Assembly: GCF_000380125.1 (NCBI RefSeq)
Contig: NZ_KB904583.1
Location: 62,001-126,000, forward strand
Origin: Streptococcus ovis DSM 16829
GTDB taxonomy: Bacteria > Bacillota > Bacilli > Lactobacillales > Streptococcaceae
DNA: 64,000 nt
Direction of reading: 5' to 3'
A model generated the notes under the pieces. It was given only the letters and a program-made list of their open reading frames with translations. It was not told the origin of the DNA and ran no database searches. Positions within the stretch are counted from its first letter, which is position 1; each line of letters starts with the position of its first letter. This document shows positions 8,906 through 18,261 of this stretch, piece by piece. The translations under genes were made by a program, and so were the position numbers.

Positions 8906-9964
8906 TTAACCTTCAAAAACAAATGTATCGTCCGTATAGAGTTTAAAGATATCACGACAAACACGATGTGCAACATAGCCTACTGCAAAAGGTATTACAA
9001 TCCATGCTAGAACCATGACGAGAATGCTAATGCCACCTTCTAGAGATGCGATAGGCCCGACCAAACCAACCAATCCAAAACCTGAGGTTGCTGGCGTACC
9101 GATAAGATTGAACATCGGTACTGATAATGCACTAATAGCTGCTGTGATACCCATTGGAACAGCTATTTGTGGATGTTTCAAGAAGTTTGGCATCATCATT
9201 TTCATGGCACCCAAGGCAATCGCAATCGGAACCCCTGCTTTATTTTTCTTTAAGGCTCCCCATACAAGAACAGCAGTCGTTGCAGCCACTCCCATAGAAG
9301 CAGCACCTGCAGACAATCCATTCAAACCGATTGCCAAACCAATCGCTACGGTTGAAATCGGACTCACAATTAAAATAGCAAACGAAATGGCAATTAAGAT
9401 ACTCATCAGAATTGGTTGTAAAACTGTAAAAGTATTAATTCCTTGACCAATCAAGGTCGTTACATAGGATACATAGGGTAAGATTTTCCAGCCGATATAT
9501 CCGACTCCAGTACCAATAATGATTGGCAGACAAATGATATTCAGAGAGCCGAATTTATCTCCAAACCATTGCACTGCTAATACTGCTAGAGCTGCAGTAA
9601 TCATCATGTTAATAAGATCTCCAATACCCTTGAGCTGGAAAATCCCTGTTGCCACACCTTCTTGTGTAATTTGTGTAAATGCCCATGCACCTGAACCAAT
9701 GTAAGCTGCACCACCAACTGCTAATTGTTGCATCGGATTGAGACCGAATTTTTGTGCAATCAAAACTCCAGCCATAATTGGTGTAAAGAATTGGAACACC
9801 TGGACAATATGGAGAAATTCAGCCGCAAATACATTTGGCAACAAAGGCTTTAAGAAAGTTGCCAAAATAGCATTTGGAATCAATGCTACAACAATCGCGA
9901 TTGCAGTCCCCCCCAACACATTGTTGATAAAGGTACTGATCGTTCCTTTTTTCGTTTCAGTCAT
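8906..9964 (-). CDS. PTS EIIC-like membrane protein (PF13303-type), no IIA/IIB partner
   Basis: A 352-residue, highly hydrophobic protein with about nine to ten membrane segments and glycine-rich loops. The segments FQFFTPIMAGVLIAQKFGLNP and GTPATSGFGLVGLVGP resemble the PTS_EIIC_2 family. There are no EIIA, EIIB or HPr-like domains in it or beside it, so phosphotransfer-coupled transport is doubtful. It shares a transcript with the panE-like gene downstream (about 30-base gap, no terminator), hinting at transport of an acid related to that enzyme's substrate. The start MTETKKG is preceded by a strong AAGGAGGAG. The specific substrate is unknown to me. Confidence 0.75.
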   Translation of the reverse strand: MTETKKGTISTFINNVLGGTAIAIVVALIPNAILATFLKPLLPNVFAAEFLHIVQVFQFFTPIMAGVLIAQKFGLNPMQQLAVGGAAYIGSGAWAFTQITQEGVATGIFQLKGIGDLINMMITAALAVLAVQWFGDKFGSLNIICLPIIIGTGVGYIGWKILPYVSYVTTLIGQGINTFTVLQPILMSILIAISFAILIVSPISTVAIGLAIGLNGLSAGAASMGVAATTAVLVWGALKKNKAGVPIAIALGAMKMMMPNFLKHPQIAVPMGITAAISALSVPMFNLIGTPATSGFGLVGLVGPIASLEGGISILVMVLAWIVIPFAVGYVAHRVCRDIFKLYTDDTFVFEG

Positions 9965-10058
9965 ACTGACTCCTCCTTAAAATATTTTTATATTGTTTAG
10001 TATATCACAAATTTATATATGCGGAATAAAAATTTTTGAGTTTGTTGAAAATTTTCAT

Positions 10059-10090
10059 AATTCTCTTCATTGCCAATTCTCTTCATTGGA
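10059..10090. repeat. 16-bp tandem duplication
   Basis: Two adjacent copies of AATTCTCTTCATTGNN (10059-10074 and 10075-10090), identical in the first 14 bases. It sits between the EIIC-like gene and the rmlB terminator. Confidence 0.8.
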
Positions 10091-10125
10091 TAGATTATTG
10101 AAAAATGCCCCAAAATACAAAAAAG

Positions 10126-10164
10126 AACCTTGTCATCTTCAACAAACGTTGATATGACAAGGTT
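10126..10164 (-). terminator. terminator after rmlB
   Basis: Arms AACCTTGTCAT and its complement flank a loop, followed by TTTTTT on the minus strand, just below the rmlB stop. Confidence 0.85.
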
Positions 10165-10173
10165 TTTGAATTG

Positions 10174-11401
<1,228 letters not shown>

Positions 11402-11890
11402 CTATTTTCCTAATACTTGTTTTAAGTAGTCAATTTTTGCGAAGTCTTTGTGGTTATTGTTTTCTGCGCGATAACTATCTTTCGATGAAGCTTGATAAAT
11501 TTTTAGGTACTGTTCCAAATTGGGCAAGTAGTAATGAACACCTTCATCTTCTATTTCTTCTAAGTCTTCCAGTTCTACACCAGCAAAACTCGGCAAAGAA
11601 TGCAAGCCACCAAATTCAACGGAACGCCCTTCTTTTTGAAACTCGTGTTCATGGCGATCGACCAAATGATAACCTAGTCTTTCCATGGTAGAATTGAGTT
11701 CATCAAAACGATAAATTCGCTCTTCATCCGGCACTTCCCAACCACGAGGATCACTTGGAACATGAATATCCAAATCACGTGCTGACCAAGATTGACCTGT
11801 TCGCACTTCTAGTCCGACAGAGCCCATCAAAAGTGGCGTAATTCCAAGCTGATTTAAGTGCCGCGCAATCACTAAAAACTCTTGATACAT
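11402..11890 (-). CDS. nucleotidyltransferase-like protein of the rml cluster
   Basis: A 162-residue protein. Near the N-terminus, GSVGLEVRTG followed by RDLDIHVP resembles the G-S...D-x-D metal-binding pattern of MNT/Cap12-type nucleotidyltransferase folds. The C-terminal YRAENNNHKDFAKIDYL resembles the tail of such proteins, where a lysine-aspartate helix packs on the fold. It lies 1 base after rmlC and is co-transcribed with rmlA-rmlC, so it should act in, or be co-regulated with, nucleotide-sugar metabolism. No function is known to me. It could equally be a degraded or non-catalytic member, since only one clear DxD pair is visible. Confidence 0.7.
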   Translation of the reverse strand: MYQEFLVIARHLNQLGITPLLMGSVGLEVRTGQSWSARDLDIHVPSDPRGWEVPDEERIYRFDELNSTMERLGYHLVDRHEHEFQKEGRSVEFGGLHSLPSFAGVELEDLEEIEDEGVHYYLPNLEQYLKIYQASSKDSYRAENNNHKDFAKIDYLKQVLGK

Positions 11891-11891
11891 G

Positions 11892-12485
11892 TTACAAATC
11901 TTCTTTTTTCAATGGTTTAACATCTTTGAGAAGAGGGTGATTTTTATCTGCTTCTGAAACTTCTGCTTCTTCAAGGTTTTCCCACTGAATTCCTAAAGAT
12001 GGGTCTGCATAGTTCACAAAGGCATACTTAGGCTTGAGTTCCAACGCCCAGTAGTCATTGACTAGATAGGTATAAGCGGCTTTGTCAGTTAGAACCTGAA
12101 AGCCATTGGCCACACCGCGAGGAACGAAGATTCCCTTGCTGGCGTCAATCACTGTCTGATAGGTATTGCCAAAAGTAGAACCCTCACGCAAATCAACCCA
12201 AGTCCCGATGACCCTGCCTTCATCTGCAATTGAAACATACTTATCCCAAGGTTCTGCATGTAAGCCACGAAGCGTATGCTTTTTATTAAAGGAAATGTTG
12301 TTTTGTAATTTTCCTTCGGCAAAAAATCTTTCAGGGAAACCAAGTGGCACCATTTTTTCTTTTTGGAAATTTTCCTTGAACCAGCCACGATTATCTCCCC
12401 GAACAGGAATATCAAATTCCAACATGCCAGGAATACCTGGAACTTCACGGCAAGCTAATTCTTTGTCAAAAAATTGTTCAGTCAT
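11892..12485 (-). CDS. rmlC: dTDP-4-dehydrorhamnose 3,5-epimerase family protein
   Basis: A 197-residue cupin. The motifs RGDNRGWFKENFQ, LRGLHAEPWDKYV (catalytic His region near 75) and PRGVANGFQVL are typical of the streptococcal branch of RmlC. It performs the third step of dTDP-rhamnose synthesis. The TAA of rmlA overlaps its ATG by one base, so translation is coupled. Length is at the family norm. Confidence 0.93.
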   Translation of the reverse strand: MTEQFFDKELACREVPGIPGMLEFDIPVRGDNRGWFKENFQKEKMVPLGFPERFFAEGKLQNNISFNKKHTLRGLHAEPWDKYVSIADEGRVIGTWVDLREGSTFGNTYQTVIDASKGIFVPRGVANGFQVLTDKAAYTYLVNDYWALELKPKYAFVNYADPSLGIQWENLEEAEVSEADKNHPLLKDVKPLKKEDL

Positions 12486-13354
12486 TAAGCCTCTCCAATC
12501 AAGCGGAGCAAATATTGTCCGTATTCATTTTTCTTCAATGGTTGTGCCAATTCAAGTACTTGTTCTTTGGTAATATAACCCATGCGGTAGGCAATTTCTT
12601 CCAAGTTTGCAACTTGAACATTTTGCATGCGTTGAACAGTCTCAATATATTGCGCAGCTTCTAACAGACTTTCATGTGTACCTGTATCTAGCCATGCAAA
12701 ACCACGTCCCATCACTTCAACAGATAAATCACCACGATCAAGATAAGCCTTGTTCACATCTGTGATTTCTAATTCTCCACGAGGGGATGGTTTGATATTT
12801 TTAGCAATCTCTACCACATCATTATCATAGAAATAAAGACCTGTCACTGCGTAATTTGATTTAGGTTCTTCCGGTTTTTCTTCGATAGAAATAGCGTTCA
12901 TATCGACATCAAATTCAACCACACCAAAACGTTCTGGGTCTTTGACTTGGTAACCAAAGACAGTTGCACCAGATTCTTTCGCTGCAGCACGTTGCAACAT
13001 CGCTGATAAACCTGGACCATGGTAAATATTGTCACCTAAGATAAGTGCGACACTGTCATCACCAATAAATTCCTCACCGATGATGAAGGCTTGAGCCAAG
13101 CCATCTGGACTTGGTTGAACAGCGTAAGATAATGAAATCCCAAATTCAGAACCATTACCAAGCAATTCTTCAAAGCGTGGCAAATCTTGTGGTGTAGAGA
13201 TAACCAAAATTTCTTTAATACCAGCCAGCATCAACACTGATAATGGATAGTAAATCATCGGTTTGTCATAAACGGGCATCAATTGTTTTGATGCAGCTCG
13301 GGTTAATGGATATAGACGAGTGCCAGATCCACCGGCAAGAATAATACCTTTCAT
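12485..13354 (-). CDS. rmlA: glucose-1-phosphate thymidylyltransferase
   Basis: A 289-residue nucleotidyltransferase. [18 protein letters not shown] at residues 8-25 is the signature with the catalytic arginine and lysine, and [10 protein letters not shown] carries the metal-binding aspartate. It makes dTDP-glucose, the first step of the rhamnose pathway. It leads the rmlA-rmlC-(11402-11890)-rmlB group, with a good promoter 32-60 bases upstream. The reading frame and length are normal. Confidence 0.96.
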   Translation of the reverse strand: MKGIILAGGSGTRLYPLTRAASKQLMPVYDKPMIYYPLSVLMLAGIKEILVISTPQDLPRFEELLGNGSEFGISLSYAVQPSPDGLAQAFIIGEEFIGDDSVALILGDNIYHGPGLSAMLQRAAAKESGATVFGYQVKDPERFGVVEFDVDMNAISIEEKPEEPKSNYAVTGLYFYDNDVVEIAKNIKPSPRGELEITDVNKAYLDRGDLSVEVMGRGFAWLDTGTHESLLEAAQYIETVQRMQNVQVANLEEIAYRMGYITKEQVLELAQPLKKNEYGQYLLRLIGEA

Positions 13355-13385
13355 ACTAGATACCTTCCCTAATGTTATTCATTTC

Positions 13386-13414
13386 ATTATAGCATAATTT
13401 AAAAACACTGTCAC
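13386..13414 (-). promoter_or_regulatory. promoter of rmlA operon
   Basis: Minus strand: GTGACA, a 17-base spacer, then TATAAT, placed 31 bases before the rmlA ATG. Five of six matches to the -35 consensus and a perfect -10. Confidence 0.75.
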
Positions 13415-13424
13415 TCCATAATAA

Positions 13425-13443
13425 AATCCGCACTGGGCGGATT
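13425..13443 (-). terminator. terminator after ZIP gene
   Basis: AATCCGC and GCGGATT arms with a 5-base loop, followed by TTTATT on the minus strand, 9 bases past the ZIP stop codon. Confidence 0.7.
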
Positions 13444-13451
13444 CATGGTAT

Positions 13452-14276
13452 TTATCCTAAAGCAACATCTAAAATCATCATAATAACAAATCCCATCATA
13501 AGCCCCAATGTCGCTAAGTCCGTATTTCCATTTGTTTGTGATTCTGGAATGAGTTCTTCGACCACAACAAAAATCATGGCACCTGCCGCAAACGAAAGAG
13601 CATATGGCAAAATTGGAGTCATGTAAAGAACTGCCACAGCACCAATTATTGCAGCAATAGGCTCAACAATTGCTGACATTGATCCCCAGAAAAAGGATTC
13701 TTTTCGCGTTTTTCCGTCCGTCCGAATAGGAATAGAAAGCGCAGAGCCTTCAGGAATGTTTTGAATCCCAATTCCCAAAGCCAGTCCAACAGCACCAATA
13801 AAAGCTGCATGGCTTGGATTGTTTGCCAAAGCACCAAATGTGACCCCGATGGCCAACCCCTCAGGGATATTATGAATGGTAATCGCAAGAAATAGCAGAG
13901 CCGTTTTAGACAGGCGTCTCCGTTCAGATTCTCCACCACCCTCGGCCTTGTCCACTTCATTGCCCAAGTGAAGATGGGGGATAACAGCATCCACCAATCG
14001 TAAAAAGTAACCACCAATCAGAAAGCCAACCGCTGCTGGTATCCATGACCAACTACCATAAGTTGGAGCGGCGTACTCAATAGACGGAGCCAATAGAGAC
14101 CAAAAAGAGGCTGCAATCATCACTCCTGCCGCAAATCCTTGCATCGTATCTAACAGTTTTCGACTCACATTTTTGAAAAAAAAGACGATAGCCGACCCTA
14201 ATATCGTACAGGACCAAGTAAACAACCCTGCTAAAAAAGCCTGTATTACAACTGGTTGCCCCGCAAACCAAGACAT
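13452..14276 (-). CDS. ZIP-family divalent metal transporter
   Basis: A 274-residue membrane protein with about eight membrane segments. Two metal-site helices are evident: HNIPEGLAIGV in the middle and IGIQNIPEGSALSI later, as in GufA/ZIP proteins. A charged, histidine-containing cytoplasmic loop (HLHLGNEVDKAEGGGESERR) lies between segments 3 and 4. It probably imports zinc or a related divalent ion. It stands alone between its own terminator and that of the Nif3-like gene. No AdcR-type operator is seen upstream, unlike for rpsN2. Confidence 0.85.
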   Translation of the reverse strand: MSWFAGQPVVIQAFLAGLFTWSCTILGSAIVFFFKNVSRKLLDTMQGFAAGVMIAASFWSLLAPSIEYAAPTYGSWSWIPAAVGFLIGGYFLRLVDAVIPHLHLGNEVDKAEGGGESERRRLSKTALLFLAITIHNIPEGLAIGVTFGALANNPSHAAFIGAVGLALGIGIQNIPEGSALSIPIRTDGKTRKESFFWGSMSAIVEPIAAIIGAVAVLYMTPILPYALSFAAGAMIFVVVEELIPESQTNGNTDLATLGLMMGFVIMMILDVALG

Positions 14277-14352
14277 AATATTTCTCCTTCTAACACACTA
14301 TTAGATTACTTTATTTTCAAGCTTTTTTCAAGTAGAATTTCTGTTCAAAACT

Positions 14353-14377
14353 AAAAAGCTAGATCATTTTCTAGCCT
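14353..14377 (-). terminator. terminator after Nif3-like gene
   Basis: GCTAGA and TCTAGC arms around a 6-base loop, followed by TTTTTAG on the minus strand. Confidence 0.7.
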
Positions 14378-14385
14378 TTCAACGA

Positions 14386-15180
14386 TTATAGATGTCGAAA
14401 TGGATTGGTAGAGACCGTTGAAGGAAGAATCTCAATATTCCACCCTGCTTCATTTTTCCACAATTCTAGCTTTTCGGCTATTTTCTGCACAAACAAAACC
14501 TCAATATGGTGACCAGGATCAATCCCTAAAAGTCCCTGCGTCAGCATATCTTGACCCGTGTGATAATAAATGTCACCCGTTACAAGAACATCTGCCCCTT
14601 TGGCCAAGGCATCCTTGTAGAAAGAATCACCACTGCCACCACAAATGGCAACACGCTGGATATATTGTTGGCGTTGGTGGGCATAAGTGACCAAGCGCAC
14701 ACTGTCCAGCCCAAATGTTTCTTTTACAGTCAAGGCAAATTCTTCTAAGGTTTGTTCTGGAATCTGCCCTACACGACCAATTCCGTAACCCGGCGTCGTT
14801 TCATGAAGGATTTCTGGTTGTTCAATTCCTAGCAATTCACAAAACCAATCATTGAGACCACCTTCAACCACATCAATATCTGTATGACTGACATAAACTG
14901 CAATATCATGCTTGATGAGTTGTAGATAAATTTGATTTTGCAAGTTGTCTGCTACTAGGTCCTTCAGGGGTCGAAAGATTGGAGCATGTTTTACAATAAT
15001 CAAATCCACCTGTTTGTCAATGGCTTCTGCGACCGTCATCTCACGGATATCCAAAGCTACCATAACACGTTTCACTTCTTTGTTGAGGGTCCCAATTTGT
15101 AGACCTGACACATCGCCTTCCATAGACAGACTCGGCGGACAAAACCGCTGGTAGCGTTCTATAACATCACTCGCTAACAT
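14386..15180 (-). CDS. Nif3-like dinuclear metal centre hexameric protein
   Basis: A 264-residue NIF3/DUF34 protein, the short form lacking the central PII-like insert of Bacillus YqfO. Metal-ligand motifs are visible: VKHAPIF near residue 64, [11 protein letters not shown] near 98, and [12 protein letters not shown] near the C-terminus. The biochemical role is not settled; GTP cyclohydrolase-like or metal chaperone functions have been suggested for relatives. It overlaps the end of trmK by 14 bases, a pairing conserved in Firmicutes. Confidence 0.88.
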   Translation of the reverse strand: MLASDVIERYQRFCPPSLSMEGDVSGLQIGTLNKEVKRVMVALDIREMTVAEAIDKQVDLIIVKHAPIFRPLKDLVADNLQNQIYLQLIKHDIAVYVSHTDIDVVEGGLNDWFCELLGIEQPEILHETTPGYGIGRVGQIPEQTLEEFALTVKETFGLDSVRLVTYAHQRQQYIQRVAICGGSGDSFYKDALAKGADVLVTGDIYYHTGQDMLTQGLLGIDPGHHIEVLFVQKIAEKLELWKNEAGWNIEILPSTVSTNPFRHL

Positions 15181-15856
15181 GACAAACCTCCTTGATGGCC
15201 TTGATTTTTTTTTCTAATAGCTGGCGCTCTTGTAGGTGTGTAGTGGGTATTTGCGCAAGAGCTGATTCTAATTTGATTTGCTCCCTTTGCCATTTATCTT
15301 GGAACACAAGCGACTTTTCTGCTAATAGATAAGGACCAAAACGCAACTCCTGCTCCGTCAAATCAGTTTTCCCTGGCTCTACAACAATGATTTCATAAAA
15401 TTTTTGATTTTCAGTTAGAATCGTTTCCGCAACTATCTGAAATCCATTCTGACTGAGCCAGAGGCGCAATTCATCTTCGCGATTATTCGGCTGTAAAATC
15501 AACCGTTGAACAGATGAGAGTTTTTCCATTCCTTCCTGCAAGATATCCGCAATCAGACGTCCCCCCATCCCCGCAATGGTAATGGTATCAACCGCATCTT
15601 CTGTTTCAATCGCTGCTAAACCATTGGCCAACCGAACCTTGATTTTCTCTTGTTGCCTTGCTTCATTCACATTAGCAAGGGCAGATTGATAAGGCCCTTG
15701 TACCACTTCGCCAGCCACAGCATACGAAATGCGTCCACTTTCAACTAAAAAAAGAGGAAGATACGCATGATCACTTCCCACATCCGCCAAACGGGCACCA
15801 AATGGCACATAATCAGCCACATTTTCTAAACGTTTTGATAATTTCGTATATTCCAT
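15167..15856 (-). CDS. trmK: tRNA (adenine(22)-N(1))-methyltransferase TrmK
   Basis: A 229-residue class I SAM methyltransferase. [15 protein letters not shown] near residue 22 is the SAM-binding motif I, and [14 protein letters not shown] and [13 protein letters not shown] are hallmarks of the YqfN/TrmK family. It methylates N1 of A22 in tRNA-Ser and similar tRNAs. The ATG at 15856 gives the family start [10 protein letters not shown]; a longer frame runs into dnaD. The gap to dnaD is 1 base and the overlap with the Nif3-like gene is 14 bases. Confidence 0.92.
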   Translation of the reverse strand: MEYTKLSKRLENVADYVPFGARLADVGSDHAYLPLFLVESGRISYAVAGEVVQGPYQSALANVNEARQQEKIKVRLANGLAAIETEDAVDTITIAGMGGRLIADILQEGMEKLSSVQRLILQPNNREDELRLWLSQNGFQIVAETILTENQKFYEIIVVEPGKTDLTEQELRFGPYLLAEKSLVFQDKWQREQIKLESALAQIPTTHLQERQLLEKKIKAIKEVCHVSE

Positions 15857-15857
15857 T

Positions 15858-16535
15858 CTAATCTTCCCAGAGAGACATTGCATCCTTGAAATCCTGTGAT
15901 ACAGCAAGGGGCTTATTGTTTTGTTGTTGCTCTCGTTCTGCATTTTTTGCTTCTACTTGATTTGGGGCTGTAATCCCCTCTCGACGCCAGTTGCGTAAAA
16001 TGGCTTGAATATAGCGCCAATTGGTCTTATTATTAAAGACTGCTTCACGCAAAGCCAGACGAATTAACTCAACAGATATTTTATCTTCTTGAATGGTCTT
16101 TTGTAAATCTTCAATCTCAAAAGGAGATAAGAGACGGCCTAGTTCTCTCTCAAAATCCCCTACCAAGGTCTTGAAGGTATTCTCTGGCATCACCTGTGCT
16201 GTTTCTGCTGTTGGAGTCACTAACTCATCCAACTTCTTCAAAGCCGGAAAGGCATCGCAAATCATCTCGATTTCTCCAGCAAGTTCAATGGTCTTAAAAT
16301 CTAGAAGACCTGCTTCCTGCAGGCGTTCCATCGAACGATTGACCTCAGCAATACTTTTGCCAATTGCTTGAGAAATATGGCTTGGTGCCATCTCATCTAC
16401 CTTACTCGTATTTTGAAAAAAGAAAAATTGCCAGACCAAAAAATCATCTGCTGATGGAAATAGTTCTTTGAAATGAAACAATAAGGCACTTGGTAAAACC
16501 AAGTTGCCAGATTGATATTGTTGTGAATAATTCAT
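15858..16535 (-). CDS. dnaD: DnaD-like replication protein
   Basis: A 225-residue protein. The N-terminal winged-helix DnaD_N part (about 1-110) contains LPSALLFHFKELFPSADDFLVWQ, and the C-terminal DnaB_2 domain ends with the WRYIQAILRNWRREGI motif (YxxxIxxxW class) near residue 190. DnaD helps load the replicative helicase at origins and restarting forks in Firmicutes. The start at 16535 is supported by the family N-terminus. It follows metA by 8 bases. Confidence 0.9.
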   Translation of the reverse strand: MNYSQQYQSGNLVLPSALLFHFKELFPSADDFLVWQFFFFQNTSKVDEMAPSHISQAIGKSIAEVNRSMERLQEAGLLDFKTIELAGEIEMICDAFPALKKLDELVTPTAETAQVMPENTFKTLVGDFERELGRLLSPFEIEDLQKTIQEDKISVELIRLALREAVFNNKTNWRYIQAILRNWRREGITAPNQVEAKNAEREQQQNNKPLAVSQDFKDAMSLWED

Positions 16536-16543
16536 ACTGCCTC

Positions 16544-17485
16544 TTACAAACTCGCTGATTGCGAGGATAGTTCTACCATATTCCAATCATAAGGGGTTTC
16601 TTGGTAGACTGCGTAGTTAATCCAGTTATTAAAAAATTGTGCAGCCGGTAAATTCCAGGTCAAGGCTGGTCGAGTTGTTGGATCATCCTTCTTGAAATAA
16701 TTCTCCGGCACATGAGGATTTTTTCCAGCTAATACATCTCGCTGGTATTCCTTGGACAAGGTATCTCGATCATATTCTAAATGACCAAAACTATATACCT
16801 CACGTAAATCTTTACTGGCAATAATTGAAAGCCCAACATCTTCTCCACTAGATAAGATTTCTAAGTTCGCAAAGGGTGCAATGTCTTCTTCACGAACCTC
16901 TGTGTAACGAGAATGCGGTGCTGAAAAGACATCATCAAAGCCTCTCATCAATGGACTATCAACCTTGATAACCTCTTGATGATACACTCCGGATAGTTTC
17001 CGTTCTTTGCTATATTTTCCGATACCATGACGGGCGTATAATCCAGCCTGTGCCCCCCAACAGATATGCAAGGTCGAGTAGACATGACTGTTAGACCATT
17101 CAAAAACTTCTTCCAGCTCCTGCCAGTAATCAACTTCTTCAAAGGGAAGATTTTCTACTGGTGCTCCAGTCACAATCAATCCATCAAAAAAACGATGTTT
17201 AACCTGTTCGAAAGTCTTGTAAAACTCTTCCATGTGGCTTGCATTCGTTGTTTTCGAACGATGACTAGCCATATGAAGAAACTCGATTTCCAGTTGTAAG
17301 GGTGTATTCGCTAAGAGTCGCAACAGCTGTGTCTCCGTCACAATCTTCTGTGGCATCAGATTAAGAATCAAAATATTTAATGGACGGATATCTTGATGTT
17401 GGGCACGATTATCATCCATTACAAAAATATTCTCAGTTCTCAAAATCTCGACGGCTGGTAAGGACTTATCAATCTTAATCGGCAT
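16544..17485 (-). CDS. metA: homoserine O-acetyl/succinyltransferase
   Basis: A 313-residue MetA-type enzyme. [11 protein letters not shown] near residue 140 carries the catalytic cysteine and YSFGHLEYD near 232 the catalytic histidine and glutamate. It activates homoserine for methionine synthesis; in Firmicutes most MetA proteins use acetyl-CoA, but this cannot be decided by eye. The start at 17485 gives [11 protein letters not shown] with GAGGAGAG upstream. A good promoter and an exact MET-box precede it, so methionine-linked control is likely. The following dnaD-trmK-Nif3 genes are probably partly co-transcribed. Confidence 0.93.
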   Translation of the reverse strand: MPIKIDKSLPAVEILRTENIFVMDDNRAQHQDIRPLNILILNLMPQKIVTETQLLRLLANTPLQLEIEFLHMASHRSKTTNASHMEEFYKTFEQVKHRFFDGLIVTGAPVENLPFEEVDYWQELEEVFEWSNSHVYSTLHICWGAQAGLYARHGIGKYSKERKLSGVYHQEVIKVDSPLMRGFDDVFSAPHSRYTEVREEDIAPFANLEILSSGEDVGLSIIASKDLREVYSFGHLEYDRDTLSKEYQRDVLAGKNPHVPENYFKKDDPTTRPALTWNLPAAQFFNNWINYAVYQETPYDWNMVELSSQSASL

Positions 17486-17516
17486 ACACTCTCTCCTCGT
17501 TTCAAATGATACTGTT

Positions 17517-17545
17517 ATTATACAGTAGCTGAGAGATGAATTCAA
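17517..17545 (-). promoter_or_regulatory. promoter of metA
   Basis: Minus strand: TTGAAT, 17-base spacer, TATAAT (17517-17522), 32 bases before the metA ATG. Confidence 0.75.
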
Positions 17546-17567
17546 TTTGGTAGAAATTAGGTCTAGT

Positions 17568-17584
17568 TATAGTTGATAACTATA
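17568..17584 (-). promoter_or_regulatory. MET-box, predicted MtaR/MetR-type operator
   Basis: TATAGTT-GAT-AACTATA, perfect 7-base arms with a 3-base centre. It matches the streptococcal MET-box consensus TATAGTT-N3-AACTATA as I recall it. Its centre is about 30 bases upstream of the -35, the position expected for a LysR-type activator. Confidence 0.75.
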
Positions 17585-17629
17585 ATCAAATCTGTAACGA
17601 GTCACAACTTCTGCCTTGCAATTGTTTCC

Positions 17630-18148
17630 TTAGCCTGGGAAATTCATAAGCACTTTCATATCGTAATCGCCAACAGCTTTACGTCCTCCAAGACCATCCA
17701 ACTCAATCAAGAAAGCACACCCAGCAACAATACCACCGAGTTTCTCAATCATCTCAATAGTTGCTTTAACTGTACCACCTGTTGCCAACAAATCATCGAC
17801 AATCAGAACGCGCTGTCCTGGTTTAATCGCATCTGAGTGCATCGTCAAGGTATCTAGACCATACTCTTTCTCATAGTCTGCAGAAATAACTTCACGTGGC
17901 AATTTACCTGGTTTACGGACAGGTGCAAATCCAATCCCTAGCTCGAAAGCGACTGGGCAGCCTACGATAAAACCACGCGCTTCTGGACCAACGATCATGT
18001 CAATATCCTTGCTGACAGCATATTGTACAATTTCACGAATTGCATAACTATATGCATTGCCATCTGCCATCAATGGGCTAATATCACGGAATGTAATGCC
18101 CTCTTTAGGGTAGTTTTCGATGGAGGCGATATAATCTTCTAATTTCAT
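17630..18148 (-). CDS. apt: adenine phosphoribosyltransferase
   Basis: A 172-residue type I phosphoribosyltransferase. [13 protein letters not shown] near residue 120 is the PRPP-binding motif and [15 protein letters not shown] near 55 the base-binding region. It salvages adenine to AMP using PRPP. It lies downstream of recJ with a 113-base gap containing its own -10-like TATAAT-type sequence. Length is standard. Confidence 0.96.
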   Translation of the reverse strand: MKLEDYIASIENYPKEGITFRDISPLMADGNAYSYAIREIVQYAVSKDIDMIVGPEARGFIVGCPVAFELGIGFAPVRKPGKLPREVISADYEKEYGLDTLTMHSDAIKPGQRVLIVDDLLATGGTVKATIEMIEKLGGIVAGCAFLIELDGLGGRKAVGDYDMKVLMNFPG

Positions 18149-18261
18149 TGTTCAACTCACTTTATTTTTTGTTTTACTCTTCATTATAGCATTTTTTTTA
18201 GTCACAGTAAATGACAAACTATAGACGTCACAGGAAACACTTTAGCACAAGGTCTATTTGA

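Noticed and set aside
9015-9446. 143-codon open frame on the plus strand
   Set aside because: It is antisense to the EIIC-like gene, has proline/alanine-rich low-complexity codons and no ribosome binding site; it is a shadow frame.
17486-17629. SAM riboswitch or Met T-box before metA
   Set aside because: The leader is too short and lacks the conserved cores; the MET-box explains control better.
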